This document shows positions 35,098-43,700 of a DNA stretch of 64,000 nucleotides, piece by piece. Below the pieces are notes generated by a model that saw only the letters and a program-made list of their open reading frames with translations, made no database searches and had not been told where the DNA came from. The number at the start of each line of letters is the position of its first letter. The stretch's first letter is position 1. A program made the translations under genes and the position numbers. Source of the stretch: Fibrobacter sp. (GTDB taxonomy: Bacteria; Fibrobacterota; Fibrobacteria; Fibrobacterales; Fibrobacteraceae); NCBI GenBank assembly GCA_024398935.1, contig JAKSIH010000002.1, forward strand, positions 62,001 to 126,000. Reading direction: 5' to 3'.

Positions 35098-35604
35098 ATG
35101 GAACACGAATTTACCATCAACGGACGAATATTTCCTGAACTAGAGCAAGTCAAGAACAACGACGCGTTCCAGAAGTTCACAAGCAAGATCTCATGGGCGG
35201 AACAGGATTTCGAGGAACTAGGTCTGAAAATCAACCTTTCCCCCTGCGGACTGGACGACAACGGTGAACCGCAAAAAGTCATGGTCATGTTTTCCATGAG
35301 CAGCGCAGATTTGGACTGCAGTATAATAGAGAACGCCTGCCTGAACTTGTCCCTTATTTTCGGATGTACCGTCATGCTCTGTAAGGATCACGAAGTGTAT
35401 GGCGTAGCCAATGTTTTTAACGGCGGTTCCGATTACGAAGTGGTTGATGAAGATTGCGATTTGTGGATCTATCGTCAGGGCGTCTGTGCACTCAAGGAAA
35501 AAACAAAATTCTGGAACGAAAAATTCGCCGAGATGGAGCAGCGGTTTTTAGAAAGCGAAACCGCAACCCAAATGTTTAGAACTTTGTTATCTTTGGCTCC
35601 ATGA
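35098..35604 (+). CDS. Uncharacterised acidic protein coupled to topB
   Basis: A 168-residue soluble, acidic protein with no recognised domain. It has LKINLSPCGLDDNGEPQKVM, then a hydrophobic cluster (IENACLNLSLIFGCTVMLC) and a C-terminal helix rich in Glu/Lys/Phe. Its stop overlaps the topB start by 4 bp (ATGA), so the two are translationally coupled. The role may thus relate to topoisomerase III or its loading; this is inference from position. ATG 35098 has TAAAAT ending 7 nt upstream and no ribosome site. Confidence 0.65.
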   Translation: MEHEFTINGRIFPELEQVKNNDAFQKFTSKISWAEQDFEELGLKINLSPCGLDDNGEPQKVMVMFSMSSADLDCSIIENACLNLSLIFGCTVMLCKDHEVYGVANVFNGGSDYEVVDEDCDLWIYRQGVCALKEKTKFWNEKFAEMEQRFLESETATQMFRTLLSLAP

Positions 35605-38600
35605 TTCTCTTGGTGGCCGAAAAACCTTCTGTTGCAAACCAGCATTACAGACCCATGCTGGAACGTCTGGAAGGCGAAAAGTTTACCCAAGGCGACGGCT
35701 GCCTGATTGGGCAAAACCACTGCATTACCTGGTGCGTGGGTCACCTGATTACCCTAGCACCGTTGGATGCCTACCCCGGCTTTGAAGGTGGATGGCGTCT
35801 AAGCAACCTGCCCCTGCTTCCCGAAAAATTCCGCCTGATGGAAATTGAAAGCACCCAGAAGCAACTGGCAGTAGTGCGCGACATGATGAGCAAGGCGGAT
35901 GTCCTTGTAAACGGTGCCGATGCGGGCCGCGAGGGAAACCTGATTTTCGACCTAATTCTGGATTACACGCCCGCCTTTAGGCAGAAGCAGGTGAAGCGCC
36001 TGTGGGTGAACAGCTATGTGGCAAAAGACCTGGATAAGGCCTGGAAAAATCTGGAAGACGCCACCCAGCGTTTGAATTTAAGCTATGCCGCCCGACTCAG
36101 GCAGCGCGCAGACTGGATGGTGGGACTAAACGCCACTCGGGCCTATACGCTGACAGCTGGCCGCGGCAAGATGATTTCCGTAGGCCGCGTGCAGACGCCC
36201 ACCCTCAATCTTATTGTGGAACGGGACGCCATGGTGGAGCAGTTCAAGGAACTGTACTACTACAGCGTCGTAGGAACCTGGAAAGGATTTCAGGCGCAGC
36301 TCCTGCGGCCCGACCGAGACGCAAAGGATACCGGTAAGGAAGGCGCAGAGTCGAAGGGGCCTGCATTAAAGGTCGCCGTCTTCGAAAAGGAAGAACCGGC
36401 CCAAGCCGTAGTCGATAAGTGTTCCCCGCCAGAAGACGCGGTCATTACCGCCATTGACGTCCAGCAGAAAAAGCAGTTCCCGCAAAAGCCATTCGACTTA
36501 ACGGAACTACAAAAGGAAGGCAACAAGCGTTTTAAGTACAGCGCCCAGCAGGTGTTGGACTGCGCCCAGAATCTTTACGAAAAGAAACTGCTGACCTACC
36601 CCCGTACGGATTCAGCCTACCTGCCCGATACCATGAAGCAGGAAGCCTACCAGCTGGCACAACGCCTGGCCACCCCCGCCCAGCAGGGAATCATGCGCCC
36701 CGAAAGCGAGAACTTCGTTTTCATCAACAGCAGCAAGGTGACGGACCATTTCGCCATCATTCCTACCGGTGAACAGCCCAATGGTCTTCCCGAGATGGAA
36801 GAGAACATCTATAACCTGGCCAAGGAACGCTTTATCCAGGCATGGCTGAAACCCTATGTCTGGAACGAAATGGAAATTCTTCTCAAGGCGCCCGAGCCTG
36901 CCGAGGGAAGTGACGCAGAAGTTTTCCGTCTAAAATTAAAGCAAAACGAGGACCTGGGTTTCCGAGCCCTGGTAAAGGAAGAAAAGAAAAAGAAGACTTC
37001 AAAAAAGGGCGATTCTAGTTCAGGAGCCGGCGGCGACGCAGCCGATAGCGGTGATAGCGGCAATTCCGACGACATCACAAACATTGTTGACACCTTCCCC
37101 GACTGGAAACAGGGCGACAAGGCTCCCTTTGACGCCATCGAACTGCAAAAGAAAAAGAAATCCAAGCCCAAGTACTACACCGAGGCGACCCTCCTTGCCG
37201 CCATGAAGACTGCGGGTAAGCAGATCGATAACGAAGAACTGGCCGAAGCCATGAAGGATCGTGGCCTTGGCACTCCTGCAACACAGGCTGGCATTATTGA
37301 GACTTTGAAAAAGCGCGGGTTTATCGAAGCACAAAAAAACAACCTGATCAGTACCGCCCGCGGTCGCGAAGTCATCGCCCTGATGGATGAAAAGGTCAAG
37401 TCCCCGGAAATGACCGGCGAATGGGAATACAAGCTTTCCCAGGTCGAAAAAGGCAACCTGACGCCTGTAGAATTCCGGGACGGAATCATGAACTACGTGC
37501 GGGAACTTTTCGCACAGCTTCACGAAAAATACGGCAGCCAGTTTGAACGGGAAACCGTAACCGACGCCCTTCCCTGCCCCAAATGCGGCACTCCCATGGA
37601 AATCGCCCCCTGGGGTTATATCTGCAAAAATGCAGAATGCGGTTTCAAGGCGGGCCATACTATTGCAGGTCGTACCCTAAGCCACGCCGAAATGGGAAAG
37701 CTTCTTGCAACAGGCAAATCCGACCTTCTTAGCGGTTTTAAGAGCAAGAAGGGAACCACTTTCAGCGCCACGCTGACTCTTGCCGAAGACGGCAACATCG
37801 GCTTTGAATTTAACGACGAGCCTCGCAGTGCAACGCCCACCGGATTCAAATGTCCAAAATGCGGCAAGCAGATCCTGGATTCCGGCAACCGATTGATTTG
37901 CGAAGGTAACAGCGGCAACTCCGGCGAAGGTAACAGCGGCGACGCCCCCTCCTGTGATTTCATTTTCTTTAAATCCATCGCAGGCCATGTCATGAGCGAC
38001 GAGGAAATCGGAGAACTGTTCAACGACGGGACAACCCGCGTCATCACAGATTTCATTACCAAAAAGGGACAGTCCTTCAGCGCAAAAGTGGTTTGGGACA
38101 AGGACCACAAGGCAACCTTCGCCTTTGAAAACGACGGGCACTTCCATGGTGCAGAAACCAAGTACAAGTGTCCCATCTGCAAGCACACCCTGGAAGAAAA
38201 CAAGAATGCCATTTTCTGTACAGGCAAGGTCCGCGCTCTACAGCAGGAAGGTTCCGTAGAAGTTCAGCCCGGTGAGCCTCTGCAATCCACCAGCAACCAG
38301 CCGCTGGTTGATTGCAAGTTTACCCTATTCAAGACCATCGCCGGCAAGAAACTTCGGACGGCCGACATCAAGGCACTCCTCTCCGGAGAAAAGACCGAAC
38401 TGATCAGCGGATTCAAGAGCAAGAAGGGCGACACCTTCGACGCCTTCCTGAAGCTAGGTCCCGATGGACGCACCAACTTCGAATTCCTGCGCAGGAATTT
38501 TCCCTGCCCCGTCTGCGGTGACCAGCTGAGATTCCGCGGAGGGACCGACGCAAACGGTAACAATGTTTCCGCCTATATCTGCATGAACAATCACTGCAAT

Positions 38601-38795
38601 TACGGCATTCCTAAAATTTTCTACCAGAGGGAATTCAAGGACGAGGAAGTCGAGGAACTTCTGAAAAAGAAATGCAGTCCCGTTCTTGAAAAATTCAAGA
38701 AGAACGACACGGTATTCCGTGCCGCCCTCGAAATCCGTGAAAACGGGAAACTAGCCTTCAACAAGCTGACCGTAGAAGTCATCAGCCAGAAATAG
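35601..38795 (+). CDS. topB: DNA topoisomerase III with four C-terminal zinc ribbons
   Basis: A type IA topoisomerase, 1,064 residues compared with ~650 in E. coli. The Toprim domain opens MILLVAEKPSVANQH and has the acidic triad NGADAGREGNLIFD. The catalytic tyrosine is in LLTYPRTDSAYLP (~332). GRVQTPTLNLIVERD is the TopB form of a barrel motif. A Ser/Gly/Asp linker with KKKTSKKGDSSSG lies at ~455-495. The C-terminal part has four zinc ribbons with Topo_C-type repeats, near residues 658, 749, 856 and 968 (CPKCG, CPKCG, CPICK, CPVCG). The middle two carry inserts before their last Cys. The repeated unit 'IAG...L.TG.....GF.SKKG..F.A' occurs four to five times. The partner gene upstream overlaps by 4 bp. 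Confidence 0.93.
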   Translation: MILLVAEKPSVANQHYRPMLERLEGEKFTQGDGCLIGQNHCITWCVGHLITLAPLDAYPGFEGGWRLSNLPLLPEKFRLMEIESTQKQLAVVRDMMSKADVLVNGADAGREGNLIFDLILDYTPAFRQKQVKRLWVNSYVAKDLDKAWKNLEDATQRLNLSYAARLRQRADWMVGLNATRAYTLTAGRGKMISVGRVQTPTLNLIVERDAMVEQFKELYYYSVVGTWKGFQAQLLRPDRDAKDTGKEGAESKGPALKVAVFEKEEPAQAVVDKCSPPEDAVITAIDVQQKKQFPQKPFDLTELQKEGNKRFKYSAQQVLDCAQNLYEKKLLTYPRTDSAYLPDTMKQEAYQLAQRLATPAQQGIMRPESENFVFINSSKVTDHFAIIPTGEQPNGLPEMEENIYNLAKERFIQAWLKPYVWNEMEILLKAPEPAEGSDAEVFRLKLKQNEDLGFRALVKEEKKKKTSKKGDSSSGAGGDAADSGDSGNSDDITNIVDTFPDWKQGDKAPFDAIELQKKKKSKPKYYTEATLLAAMKTAGKQIDNEELAEAMKDRGLGTPATQAGIIETLKKRGFIEAQKNNLISTARGREVIALMDEKVKSPEMTGEWEYKLSQVEKGNLTPVEFRDGIMNYVRELFAQLHEKYGSQFERETVTDALPCPKCGTPMEIAPWGYICKNAECGFKAGHTIAGRTLSHAEMGKLLATGKSDLLSGFKSKKGTTFSATLTLAEDGNIGFEFNDEPRSATPTGFKCPKCGKQILDSGNRLICEGNSGNSGEGNSGDAPSCDFIFFKSIAGHVMSDEEIGELFNDGTTRVITDFITKKGQSFSAKVVWDKDHKATFAFENDGHFHGAETKYKCPICKHTLEENKNAIFCTGKVRALQQEGSVEVQPGEPLQSTSNQPLVDCKFTLFKTIAGKKLRTADIKALLSGEKTELISGFKSKKGDTFDAFLKLGPDGRTNFEFLRRNFPCPVCGDQLRFRGGTDANGNNVSAYICMNNHCNYGIPKIFYQREFKDEEVEELLKKKCSPVLEKFKKNDTVFRAALEIRENGKLAFNKLTVEVISQK

Positions 38796-38805
38796 CCTGG
38801 ATTCT

Positions 38806-38897
38806 TCACCCCTGGCGGGGTTCAGAATGACGGTAAGCAGGCGGGGTTCAGAATGACGGTAAGGTAAGCGGGGTTCAGAATGACGGTAAGTCTGAAT
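38806..38897. repeat. Family A-like tandem repeats after topB
   Basis: Three direct units of GGCGGGGTTCAGAATGACGG-TAAG (24-29 bp) begin at about 38814, 38840 and 38868, with a partial fourth (TCTGAATGAC). They lie between the topB stop and the small membrane-protein stop. Hairpin potential is modest. Confidence 0.7.
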
Positions 38898-38899
38898 GA

Positions 38900-39070
38900 C
38901 TAATCCCCCACTCTTTCGCCCAGAATGACGCTTGCGTAGGCTACTGCAACTGCAATTGCCGCGGCTACACTTTCACAGCCCATCAGCATACCTGCGAACA
39001 CCACCGGAGTAAGAGCCATGAGAATAACGAAGAGAGTGTTGTTGGTTGCGAGATTCATCATATTGTGCAT
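38900..39070 (-). CDS. 56-residue membrane protein, function unknown
   Basis: A short open frame below common length cutoffs: MHNMMNLATNNTLFVILMAL opens it and AYASVILGERVGD closes it. Two hydrophobic segments (about residues 12-31 and 36-50, the latter Ala/Val-rich) suggest a small membrane protein. AAAGGAAG stands 6-7 nt before the ATG, a good ribosome site. It follows the terminator of the NSS transporter gene on the same strand and has an AT-rich upstream region with TATATT. Codon use (GCA/GCC, GTA/GTT) resembles neighbours. It could also be a transporter accessory subunit, but that is position-based only. Confidence 0.6.
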   Translation of the reverse strand: MHNMMNLATNNTLFVILMALTPVVFAGMLMGCESVAAAIAVAVAYASVILGERVGD

Positions 39071-39147
39071 AATGTACTTCCTTTTTCTTTTACACCAACA
39101 AATATAAGTTTAGTTTTATGTCAATTTTTGACAAAATTTAACAACAC

Positions 39148-39181
39148 AAAAAAAGAACCTGCGGATTTATTCCGTAGGTTC
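39148..39181 (-). terminator. Terminator of the NSS transporter gene
   Basis: On the minus strand GAACCTACGG pairs with CCGCAGGTTC around a 7-nt loop, followed by seven T. Confidence 0.88.
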
Positions 39182-39231
39182 AATCGTTTTTCAGCAGGTA
39201 TTCCCCTGCCCTGTCAGTCAAAAAGGCTATT

Positions 39232-40881
39232 TTACTTTGCGGTCTCCGGACCTGCAGCAGGAGGCGTTTCCGGAGCAGCAGTACTATCGGCTACGATTGC
39301 AGCGGCGCTATCCGCAACAGGAGCAACTGCACTGTCTACAAGCTGCTTCGGCGGGAGCGACTTCGTGGCAGGAGTTCCGTCGCAACGAATTGCAACATCC
39401 TCAGCGGCAGCCTGTTCAACAGCTTTTGCGGCAGGCTCTTCAGCAGTTTTTTCCACAACGGCTGGAGTTTCCTTCTTTCCAAGAATTTCGTTGTAGAAAT
39501 CCGGGGCGAACTTCTTAACATAACCCATTGCAAAAATCACCAGCACAATCAGGGGTAAGACCCACTTCATGTAAAAACGGATCACACCGTTGGTAGGGAA
39601 TTTCATGCCCTTACCGGTGTTCACCTCTTCATAGAAATTCTTCTGGGTCCAGCCATAGCGGGCAGTACAGAAAATGACAAAGAAGATTGAGCCCAGCGGC
39701 AGCAAGGTGTTTGTAACAATGAAGTCTTCCAGATCCAAGACGTTGCTTCCCTTTCCAAAAGGCGTGAAATCGGCCAGCACATTGAATCCCAGGGCACAGG
39801 GCAGGGACAAGATGATAATGGCAACAATGTTCCATTTCACCACCTTTTTCCGGTCATAGCCCTTCAAATCCATCCAGAAGGAAATGATGTTTTCGAACAC
39901 GGCAACCAGCGTGGAAAGAGCAGCAAAACTCATGAACAGGAAGAAAGCCACACCGCACCAGCGACCGGCCGGCATCTGGTTGAATATGTTGGGAAGGGCC
40001 ACAAATACGAGCCCCGGACCTTCATCCATTTTCACATCAAAGGCAGAGCAGCTAGGAATGATAATAAGGCCTGCGAGCAAGGCGACAACCGTATCCAAGG
40101 TGCAGATATTCACCGCTTCCTTGGCCAAGGAATGCTTCTTGTTGATGTAGCTACCGAGAATGGACATGGAGCCGATACCGATACTTAAGGTAAAGAAGGC
40201 CTGACCCATGGCCGCAAAAACCACCTCGGTAATGCCCTGTTCCTGCAGGCGGTTAAAGTCAGGCAGCAGATAGAACTTCAGGCCTTCTTCGGCACCCGGC
40301 AAGGTCACTGCGCGAATGGCAAGGGCAATCATAATCACAAACAACAGGGACATCATAGTCTTGGTCACCCGTTCCACGCCCTTCTGGAGTCCGAGAGAAA
40401 CAATGCCCAGACCAATAATGGTGGCAATGGCCATCCACCCTACCAGAACGCTGGGATTACCCAACATAGTGCCAAACTTTTCGCCCACCTGATCCGGTGT
40501 CAGCCCGTAAATGTCCCCTTCCACCGCCATGTGATAGAAGTAATACATCATCCAGCCAGCCACCGTAGTGTAGAACATCATGAGCAGGTAGTTACCCGCA
40601 ATCATGGGATACTTTGCCAAGTGCCACTTGGAGCCCTTGGGTTCCAGTTCCTCAAAGGACCGGCCGATACCACGCTTACTTCCGCGACCTACGGCAAATT
40701 CAGCAATCAGCGCAGGCAAGCCCAGAATGACCAGGAAGAAAAGATAAATCAGAATGAAGGCGGCACCACCGTACTGCCCCGCAATGTAGGGGAATCGCCA
40801 CACGTTACCGATACCGATTGCGCAGCCGGCCGCAATCAGAATAAAACCAAGTCGAGACGCAAAATTTTCTCTTTCTTTCAT
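39232..40881 (-). CDS. Sodium-dependent amino-acid transporter (NSS/SNF family)
   Basis: A 549-residue LeuT-fold symporter. The family signature GNVWRFPYIAGQYGGAAF (about residues 25-42) contains the sodium and substrate sites in helix 1. GIGSMSILGSYI (helix 6) and FEN-IISFWMDL (helix 8) follow. About 11-12 membrane segments end near residue 475. The last ~75 residues are an Ala/Glu/Pro/Thr-rich tail (KTAEEPAAKAVEQ, DSAAAIVADSTAAPE), unusual for the family. The substrate is not evident (possibly tyrosine, tryptophan or branched-chain amino acids). The gene is monocistronic with its own terminator. Confidence 0.92.
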   Translation of the reverse strand: MKERENFASRLGFILIAAGCAIGIGNVWRFPYIAGQYGGAAFILIYLFFLVILGLPALIAEFAVGRGSKRGIGRSFEELEPKGSKWHLAKYPMIAGNYLLMMFYTTVAGWMMYYFYHMAVEGDIYGLTPDQVGEKFGTMLGNPSVLVGWMAIATIIGLGIVSLGLQKGVERVTKTMMSLLFVIMIALAIRAVTLPGAEEGLKFYLLPDFNRLQEQGITEVVFAAMGQAFFTLSIGIGSMSILGSYINKKHSLAKEAVNICTLDTVVALLAGLIIIPSCSAFDVKMDEGPGLVFVALPNIFNQMPAGRWCGVAFFLFMSFAALSTLVAVFENIISFWMDLKGYDRKKVVKWNIVAIIILSLPCALGFNVLADFTPFGKGSNVLDLEDFIVTNTLLPLGSIFFVIFCTARYGWTQKNFYEEVNTGKGMKFPTNGVIRFYMKWVLPLIVLVIFAMGYVKKFAPDFYNEILGKKETPAVVEKTAEEPAAKAVEQAAAEDVAIRCDGTPATKSLPPKQLVDSAVAPVADSAAAIVADSTAAPETPPAAGPETAK

Positions 40882-41008
40882 TTCCTAGCCTTTTCTAGTT
40901 ATCAAAAAATCGATACGGGAAAGATAATAAAAAAACAACAAACCTATTTTCAAACGAAACAACCCCATTGTAATCAAATTAGAGTGTCGGCATTCCCTAC
41001 TTTTTTTG

Positions 41009-41014
41009 TATATT
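41009..41014 (+). promoter_or_regulatory. -10 box upstream of sufB
   Basis: TATATT in TTTTTTTGTATATTTGCACC. The message would have a ~70-nt leader before ATG 41093. No IscR-type operator could be recognised. Confidence 0.45.
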
Positions 41015-41092
41015 TGCACCGAAAAAAAATTATATAAGCGCGGGCGGAACAACGCCGAAAAAAGATCGGCGGAATTCAGCACAAGGTTTAAG

Positions 41093-42508
41093 ATGAGCGA
41101 AAATTACAAGTACGGTTTTGTTACGGATATCGAGAACGACTCTTTTGAAAAGGGCCTGAACGAAGATATCATCCGTCGGGCAAGCGCCCTTCGTGGCGAA
41201 CCTCAGTTCATGTTGGATTTTCGCCTGAAGGCCTACGAAAAGCTCTTGACCATGGAGCAGCCCAACTGGGGCGAGCTGAACTTCGCGCCCGTAGATCTGC
41301 AGGACATCGTCTATTATTCCGCCCCCAAGAACAAGAAGGCTCACGAAAAAATCGAGGACGTGGATCCGGAACTTCTGGCCACCTTCGAAAAGCTGGGCAT
41401 TCCTCTGGACGAACAGAAGCGCCTGGCAAACGTTGCCGTGGATGCCGTGTTCGACTCCGTCAGTATTTATACCAGCCACAAGAAGAAGCTCATGGAAATG
41501 GGCATTATCTTCTGCAGCATTTCCGACGCCATCAAGGAATACCCGGAACTGATCGAGCAGTACCTGGGTAGCGTGGTTCCCGCAGGCGACAACTACTTTG
41601 CAGCCTTGAACAGCGCCGTCTTTGGTGACGGTAGCTTCGTCTATATTCCCGCTGGAGTCAAGTGCCCCATGGACCTGTCCACCTACTTCCGCATCAACAA
41701 CAAGGAAGCAGGCCAGTTCGAACGTACATTGATTATCGCCGACGACGGCGCCGAAGTCAGCTACCTGGAAGGCTGCACCGCTCCGGAATTTACCAGCAAG
41801 CAGCTGCACTCCGCCATCGTAGAACTGGTGGCCAACGAAAACGCCAAGATCAAGTACAGCACCGTGCAGAACTGGTACGCCGGCGACCGCGAGACTGGCG
41901 CAGGTGGCGTCTACAACTTTGTGACCAAGCGCGGCAAGTGCGCCGGCAAGAACAGCCGCATCAGCTGGACCCAGGTGGAAACCGGTTCCGCCATCACCTG
42001 GAAGTACCCCAGTTGCGTCCTAGTTGGCGACAACTCCGTCGGTGAATTCTACAGTGTGGCACTGACCAACGGCCATATGCAGGCCGATACCGGTACCAAG
42101 ATGATCCACATCGGCAAGAACACCAAGAGCACGATCATTTCGAAAGGCATCAGCGCCGACAATTCCAGCAACGCCTACCGCGGCGAAGTTTCTATCCGTA
42201 AGTCTGCAGCAGGGGCCCGCAACTACACCCAGTGCGACAGTATGCTTGTTGGCGACAAGAGCGCTGCCCACACCTTCCCCTACATCACCGTGGCAAATCC
42301 CACCGCACAGACAGAACACGAGGCCACCACCAGCCGCATCAGCGAAGACCAGTTGTTCTATTTCGAGAGCCGCGGTATCAAGCGCGAAGACGCAATACAA
42401 GCCATGGTGGGCGGCTTCTGCAAGGACGTGTTCAAGGAACTGCCCGGCGAATTCGCTACCGAAGCCCGCCAGCTGTTGACCCTGAAGCTGGAACACAGCG
42501 TGGGGTAA
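41093..42508 (+). CDS. sufB: Fe-S cluster assembly protein SufB
   Basis: The scaffold subunit of the SufBCD Fe-S assembly complex, 471 residues. It has the SufB core: [46 protein letters not shown] and the proposed cluster Cys region [24 protein letters not shown]. The C-terminal segment has [13 protein letters not shown]. The start at 41093 is chosen because the protein then begins at SENYKYGF, the usual family N-terminus. sufC and sufD are not adjacent: repeats and a GIY-YIG gene follow. SufB normally works with SufC, so its partners must lie elsewhere. Confidence 0.93.
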   Translation: MSENYKYGFVTDIENDSFEKGLNEDIIRRASALRGEPQFMLDFRLKAYEKLLTMEQPNWGELNFAPVDLQDIVYYSAPKNKKAHEKIEDVDPELLATFEKLGIPLDEQKRLANVAVDAVFDSVSIYTSHKKKLMEMGIIFCSISDAIKEYPELIEQYLGSVVPAGDNYFAALNSAVFGDGSFVYIPAGVKCPMDLSTYFRINNKEAGQFERTLIIADDGAEVSYLEGCTAPEFTSKQLHSAIVELVANENAKIKYSTVQNWYAGDRETGAGGVYNFVTKRGKCAGKNSRISWTQVETGSAITWKYPSCVLVGDNSVGEFYSVALTNGHMQADTGTKMIHIGKNTKSTIISKGISADNSSNAYRGEVSIRKSAAGARNYTQCDSMLVGDKSAAHTFPYITVANPTAQTEHEATTSRISEDQLFYFESRGIKREDAIQAMVGGFCKDVFKELPGEFATEARQLLTLKLEHSVG

Positions 42509-42510
42509 CT

Positions 42511-42680
42511 CGCGCGTCATCCTGAGCGTCCTCGTGCGTCATCCTGAGCGTCCTCGCGCGTCATCCTGAGTGTCCTCGCGCGTCATCCCGAGCGACCTCG
42601 CGCGTCATCCTGAGCGAAGCTATACGACACTTGGGGCGAAGCCCCTTAGTGGAAGTTATCCACTTTGTGGAGAAGGATCT
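42511..42680. repeat. Family A tandem array, upstream side of GIY-YIG gene 2
   Basis: Five ~22-24 bp units of GCGTCATCCTGAGCGTCCTC (42511-42618, variants TGTCC, CGACC) lead into GAGCGAAGC, short palindromes GGGGCGAAGCCCC and GTGGAAGTTATCCAC, and finally GGAGAAGGATCTAG. The last matches the ATCTAG end of family A. Confidence 0.8.
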
Positions 42681-42738
42681 AGCATTATATTTCAGTACTG
42701 TCATCTATTGTCATTTACCTATTGGTATTTTTTTGCGT

Positions 42739-43032
42739 ATGAAAAAATACTACACCTACATAATGTCCAGCACAAACAACGCCACAATTTACATCGGTGT
42801 CACAAACGACATTCACCGTCGTTATCAAGAACATAATGCCGGAATAACCCCTGGTTTCACAAAACGATATCACGTTCACAAACTTGTTTATTTTGAAGAA
42901 TATTCAGAAATAAAAGATGCTATTTGCAGAGAAAAACAATTAAAGGGGATTAAACGCATTAAGAAAAATGCTATTATCAATGCAAATAATCACGAATGGA
43001 AAGATCTTATGCTGAATGAATTCAACAATTAG
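42739..43032 (+). CDS. Small GIY-YIG nuclease-domain protein (repeat-flanked, copy 2)
   Basis: A 97-residue single-domain GIY-YIG protein. The signature YTYIMSS...IYIGVTN (about residues 5-24), the conserved Arg in IHRRYQEH and the Glu in REKQLKGIKR match the protein at 11245-11547. The two share about half their residues by eye, including IMSS-NNA, KLVYFE, REKQLK and EWKDL. The start ATG follows TATTTT by 7 nt, as in copy 1, and lacks a ribosome site. The stop codon TAG is the first part of the next repeat (TAGATCC). The base composition (AT-rich) differs from sufB and the DJ-1 gene, which suggests insertion. Confidence 0.85.
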   Translation: MKKYYTYIMSSTNNATIYIGVTNDIHRRYQEHNAGITPGFTKRYHVHKLVYFEEYSEIKDAICREKQLKGIKRIKKNAIINANNHEWKDLMLNEFNN

Positions 43033-43107
43033 ATCCTTCACTGCGCCTGCGGCTTCGTTCAGGATGACACCAGAAGAAACATTCTCATTCGTTCAGGATG
43101 ACACGTT
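43030..43107. repeat. Family A repeats, downstream side of GIY-YIG gene 2
   Basis: TAGATCCTTCACTGCGCC and TGCGGCTTCGTTCAGGATGACAC, then TTCGTTCAGGATGACACG (approximately 43082-43105). These are inverted relative to the CATCCTGAGCG units upstream. Confidence 0.75.
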
Positions 43108-43123
43108 ACAATAAGAGGATTTT

Positions 43124-43681
43124 ATGAACGTTCTTTTCTTGATGGCAAATGGTTTTGAAGAAACCGAATTCGTCACACCCTTTGACTACTGGCAGCGCGG
43201 CGGCATGAATGTCGCCCTGGCATCCATCAGCGACAGCACCGAAGTGACTGGCGCTCACGGTCTCGCCATCAAGACCAACGTTCTTCTCGCAGATTTGATT
43301 GCGGAAGGATTCCTCAACCAGTTTGACGCAATCTGCCTTCCCGGCGGGGGGCCCGGCGTCAAGAACCTTAAAGCGTCCGCCATGGTTGCCGATGTCATTA
43401 AGGAATTCGAGGAATCCAACAAGTGGATTTTCGCCATCTGTGCAGCCCCCCTGGTACTTTCCAAGGCAGGCATCCTAAAGAACCGCAAGTGCACCTGCTT
43501 CCCCGGTTGCGAGGATGAACTGGAATGCAAGGAATTCAGTACAGACCGCGTGGTTGTCGACGGGAAAATCATCACGAGCCGCGGTGCGGGTACCGCCGAA
43601 GAATTCGCCTTTGAATGCATGGCCCAGGCTCTTGACCACGAAACCTCCGAAAAGATCCGTAACCAGGTCGTCGCCCGCTAA
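43124..43681 (+). CDS. DJ-1/PfpI family protein (YajL/ThiJ-like)
   Basis: A 185-residue DJ-1 superfamily protein. It has MNVLFLMANGFEETEFVTP with the conserved Glu (about residue 15), DAICLPGGGPGVKNL and the nucleophile-elbow Cys in IFAICAAPLVL (about residue 107), then SRGAGTAEEFAFE. This arrangement is that of DJ-1/YajL proteins, associated with glyoxal or oxidative-damage defence; activity cannot be read from sequence. AGAGGA precedes the ATG by 7 nt. It is convergent with the polysaccharide dehydratase gene, with 19 bp between stops. Confidence 0.88.
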   Translation: MNVLFLMANGFEETEFVTPFDYWQRGGMNVALASISDSTEVTGAHGLAIKTNVLLADLIAEGFLNQFDAICLPGGGPGVKNLKASAMVADVIKEFEESNKWIFAICAAPLVLSKAGILKNRKCTCFPGCEDELECKEFSTDRVVVDGKIITSRGAGTAEEFAFECMAQALDHETSEKIRNQVVAR

Positions 43682-43700
43682 CACACGGATAATTTCCGAT

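Noticed and set aside
38900..39070. A MetS-type small subunit of the NSS transporter
   Set aside because: The sequence does not resemble MetS by eye; only position favours it.
41015..41092. A riboswitch or Fe-S regulator site in the sufB leader
   Set aside because: No known aptamer or operator pattern could be recognised in the ~70-nt leader.
42511..42618. Regular 22-24 bp direct repeats that could suggest a CRISPR array
   Set aside because: There are almost no spacers between units, units vary, no cas genes are near, and the same words occur in inverted palindromes elsewhere.
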